From UBA2022 sp964621555 (lineage in GTDB: Bacteria; Patescibacteriota; Dojkabacteria; SC72), in NCBI GenBank assembly GCA_964621555.1, contig CAZUOO010000041.1:1-5783 (forward strand): DNA of 5,783 nt, read 5' to 3'. The position numbers were made by a program, and so were the translations under genes. Numbering within the stretch: the first letter of the stretch is position 1; every line of letters begins with the position of its first letter. The notes beneath the pieces are model-generated. The model made no database searches and was not told where the DNA came from. It saw only the letters and a list, made by a program, of their open reading frames with translations. Below, in pieces: positions 5,058 through 5,783 of this stretch.

Positions 5058-5783
5058 ATGGAGAAGGTAATCAGTCTGTATAAACCAATTGGTATGTCAC
5101 CAGTGGAGTTAATCAGAGAGTTTAAAAAAGACAATCCAGAGTATGAGGGGGAAATAATTAGTTGTGCAGGTAGGCTGGATCCTCTTGCTCACGGCGTTCT
5201 AGTACTTCTAATTGGAGAGGAGAATAAAAAGAGGAGAGAGTATGAGAAAGTAGATAAAACATATGAGTTTGAGGCGATCCTTGGCTTTAGTACAGATAGC
5301 TATGATATTTGTGGATTGGTTAACAGCGAACGTGAGCCTTCGAATTTCACATTAGAAGATATAAGGAGGGTTGCAGAAAGTTTTAAAGGCAAGCAGGAGC
5401 AATACTTCCCTCCATTTTCATCATATAAGATAAAGGGGAGACCACTATTTAAGTATGCAAGAGATGGAAAACTAGATGAAATAACTATCCCTAAAAAAGA
5501 GATTGAGGTATATGATATTCAAGTAATTGGAGTTAGAAAGATACTAGGAGAGGAAATACTCTCAGACATTATCTCTCGTATTAATCTCCTTAAGGGAGAT
5601 TTTAGACAGGAGAGGATTATTGAGCAGTGGAAGAAGGTAGTAGAGATAGAAAGAGAATATCAAATTATTAGCATGAAGGCAGATGTATCTTCTGGTACAT
5701 ATATACGAGGTTTAGTTAATGATTTAGGAAAGCGTCTAGGCTATATGTGCACTACATTAGAGATTCATAGAACGAGAAGTGGA
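5058..5783 (+). CDS. truB: tRNA pseudouridine-55 synthase TruB, C-terminus cut by window edge
   Basis: The frame is open for 242 codons from the ATG at 5058 to the right edge. TruB converts U55 in the T-loop of most tRNAs to pseudouridine in the cytoplasm. Family motifs in order: YKPIGMSP (8-15), the catalytic motif GRLDPLAHGVL (38-48) with D41, KTYEFEAILG (67-76) with Y69, STDSYDICG (78-86), PPFSSYKIKGRPLFKYARDG (118-137), SSGTYIRGLVNDLG (211-224) and the beginning of the closing IHRTRSG motif (236-242). Two oddities stand out. The catalytic motif reads AGRLDP...HG where most TruB proteins have TGTLDP...TG. There are also about 50 residues between VYDIQVI (151-157) and SSGTYIR, roughly 30 more than usual, with sequence such as INLLKGDFRQERIIEQW. 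The gene starts one base after the hydrolase stop, so it is probably co-transcribed and re-initiated. No clear ribosome site is visible. Confidence 0.92.
   Translation, partial: MEKVISLYKPIGMSPVELIREFKKDNPEYEGEIISCAGRLDPLAHGVLVLLIGEENKKRREYEKVDKTYEFEAILGFSTDSYDICGLVNSEREPSNFTLEDIRRVAESFKGKQEQYFPPFSSYKIKGRPLFKYARDGKLDEITIPKKEIEVYDIQVIGVRKILGEEILSDIISRINLLKGDFRQERIIEQWKKVVEIEREYQIISMKADVSSGTYIRGLVNDLGKRLGYMCTTLEIHRTRSG

Noticed and set aside
1..5783. Recoding of TGA to glycine as in Gracilibacteria/Absconditabacteria
   Set aside because: All genes read through without internal TGA codons and use GGN for glycine. The four complete genes stop at TAA or TAG, so there is no positive sign of recoding.

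Overview
The window looks like a piece of a streamlined, AT-rich bacterial chromosome. My best guess is a Patescibacteria/CPR lineage (Dojkabacteria, Katanobacteria or Microgenomates-like). This rests on a membrane-anchored DsbA-like protein next to a bare VKOR, a small Dda/RecD-type helicase, an unusual TruB, tight gene packing, heavy use of ATA and TAT codons, and no clear Shine-Dalgarno sequence before any gene. It is an inference from gene content and style, not a database match. The standard code (or code 11) reads every gene without interruption.

Left part, minus strand (1-2706): a three-gene run reads right to left. It contains a membrane-anchored DsbA-like thiol oxidoreductase (1804-2643), a four-helix VKOR that probably re-oxidises it (1373-1804, start and stop fused as TAATG), and a large multi-spanning GT-C-type glycosyltransferase-like protein (1353 to beyond position 1). 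A TTGACA / GATAAT promoter lies in the short gap behind the helicase stop. The first two genes make a complete oxidative-folding pair for proteins outside the cytoplasm. The third probably adds or transfers sugars on the same side of the membrane.

Middle (2718-3890, minus strand): a compact SF1B (RecD/Dda-like) DNA helicase with all main motifs. Its best promoter places the transcript start on the A of the ATG.

Intergenic region (3891-4207): about 317 bases between divergently transcribed genes, and the most interesting part of the window. It has a near-consensus plus-strand promoter (TTGATA-N17-TATAAT). Next comes a GC-rich island (about 58% G+C over 3988-4053) with a perfect GAAA-capped hairpin and longer-range pairings, then two competing hairpins, then a TATAAT box only 5 bases from the next ATG. 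I read it as a candidate small structured RNA gene of roughly 90-195 nt, possibly a structured leader. I could not assign it to a known RNA family.

Right part, plus strand (4208-5783): a signal-anchored, extracytoplasmic alpha/beta hydrolase, followed one base after its stop codon by truB (tRNA pseudouridine-55 synthase). truB runs off the right edge. Its active-site motif is divergent and it appears to carry an insertion before the GTYIR motif. The hydrolase carries a CYC motif and could be a client of the DsbA/VKOR pair.

I saw no tRNA, rRNA, CRISPR array, insertion sequence or convincing intrinsic terminator.
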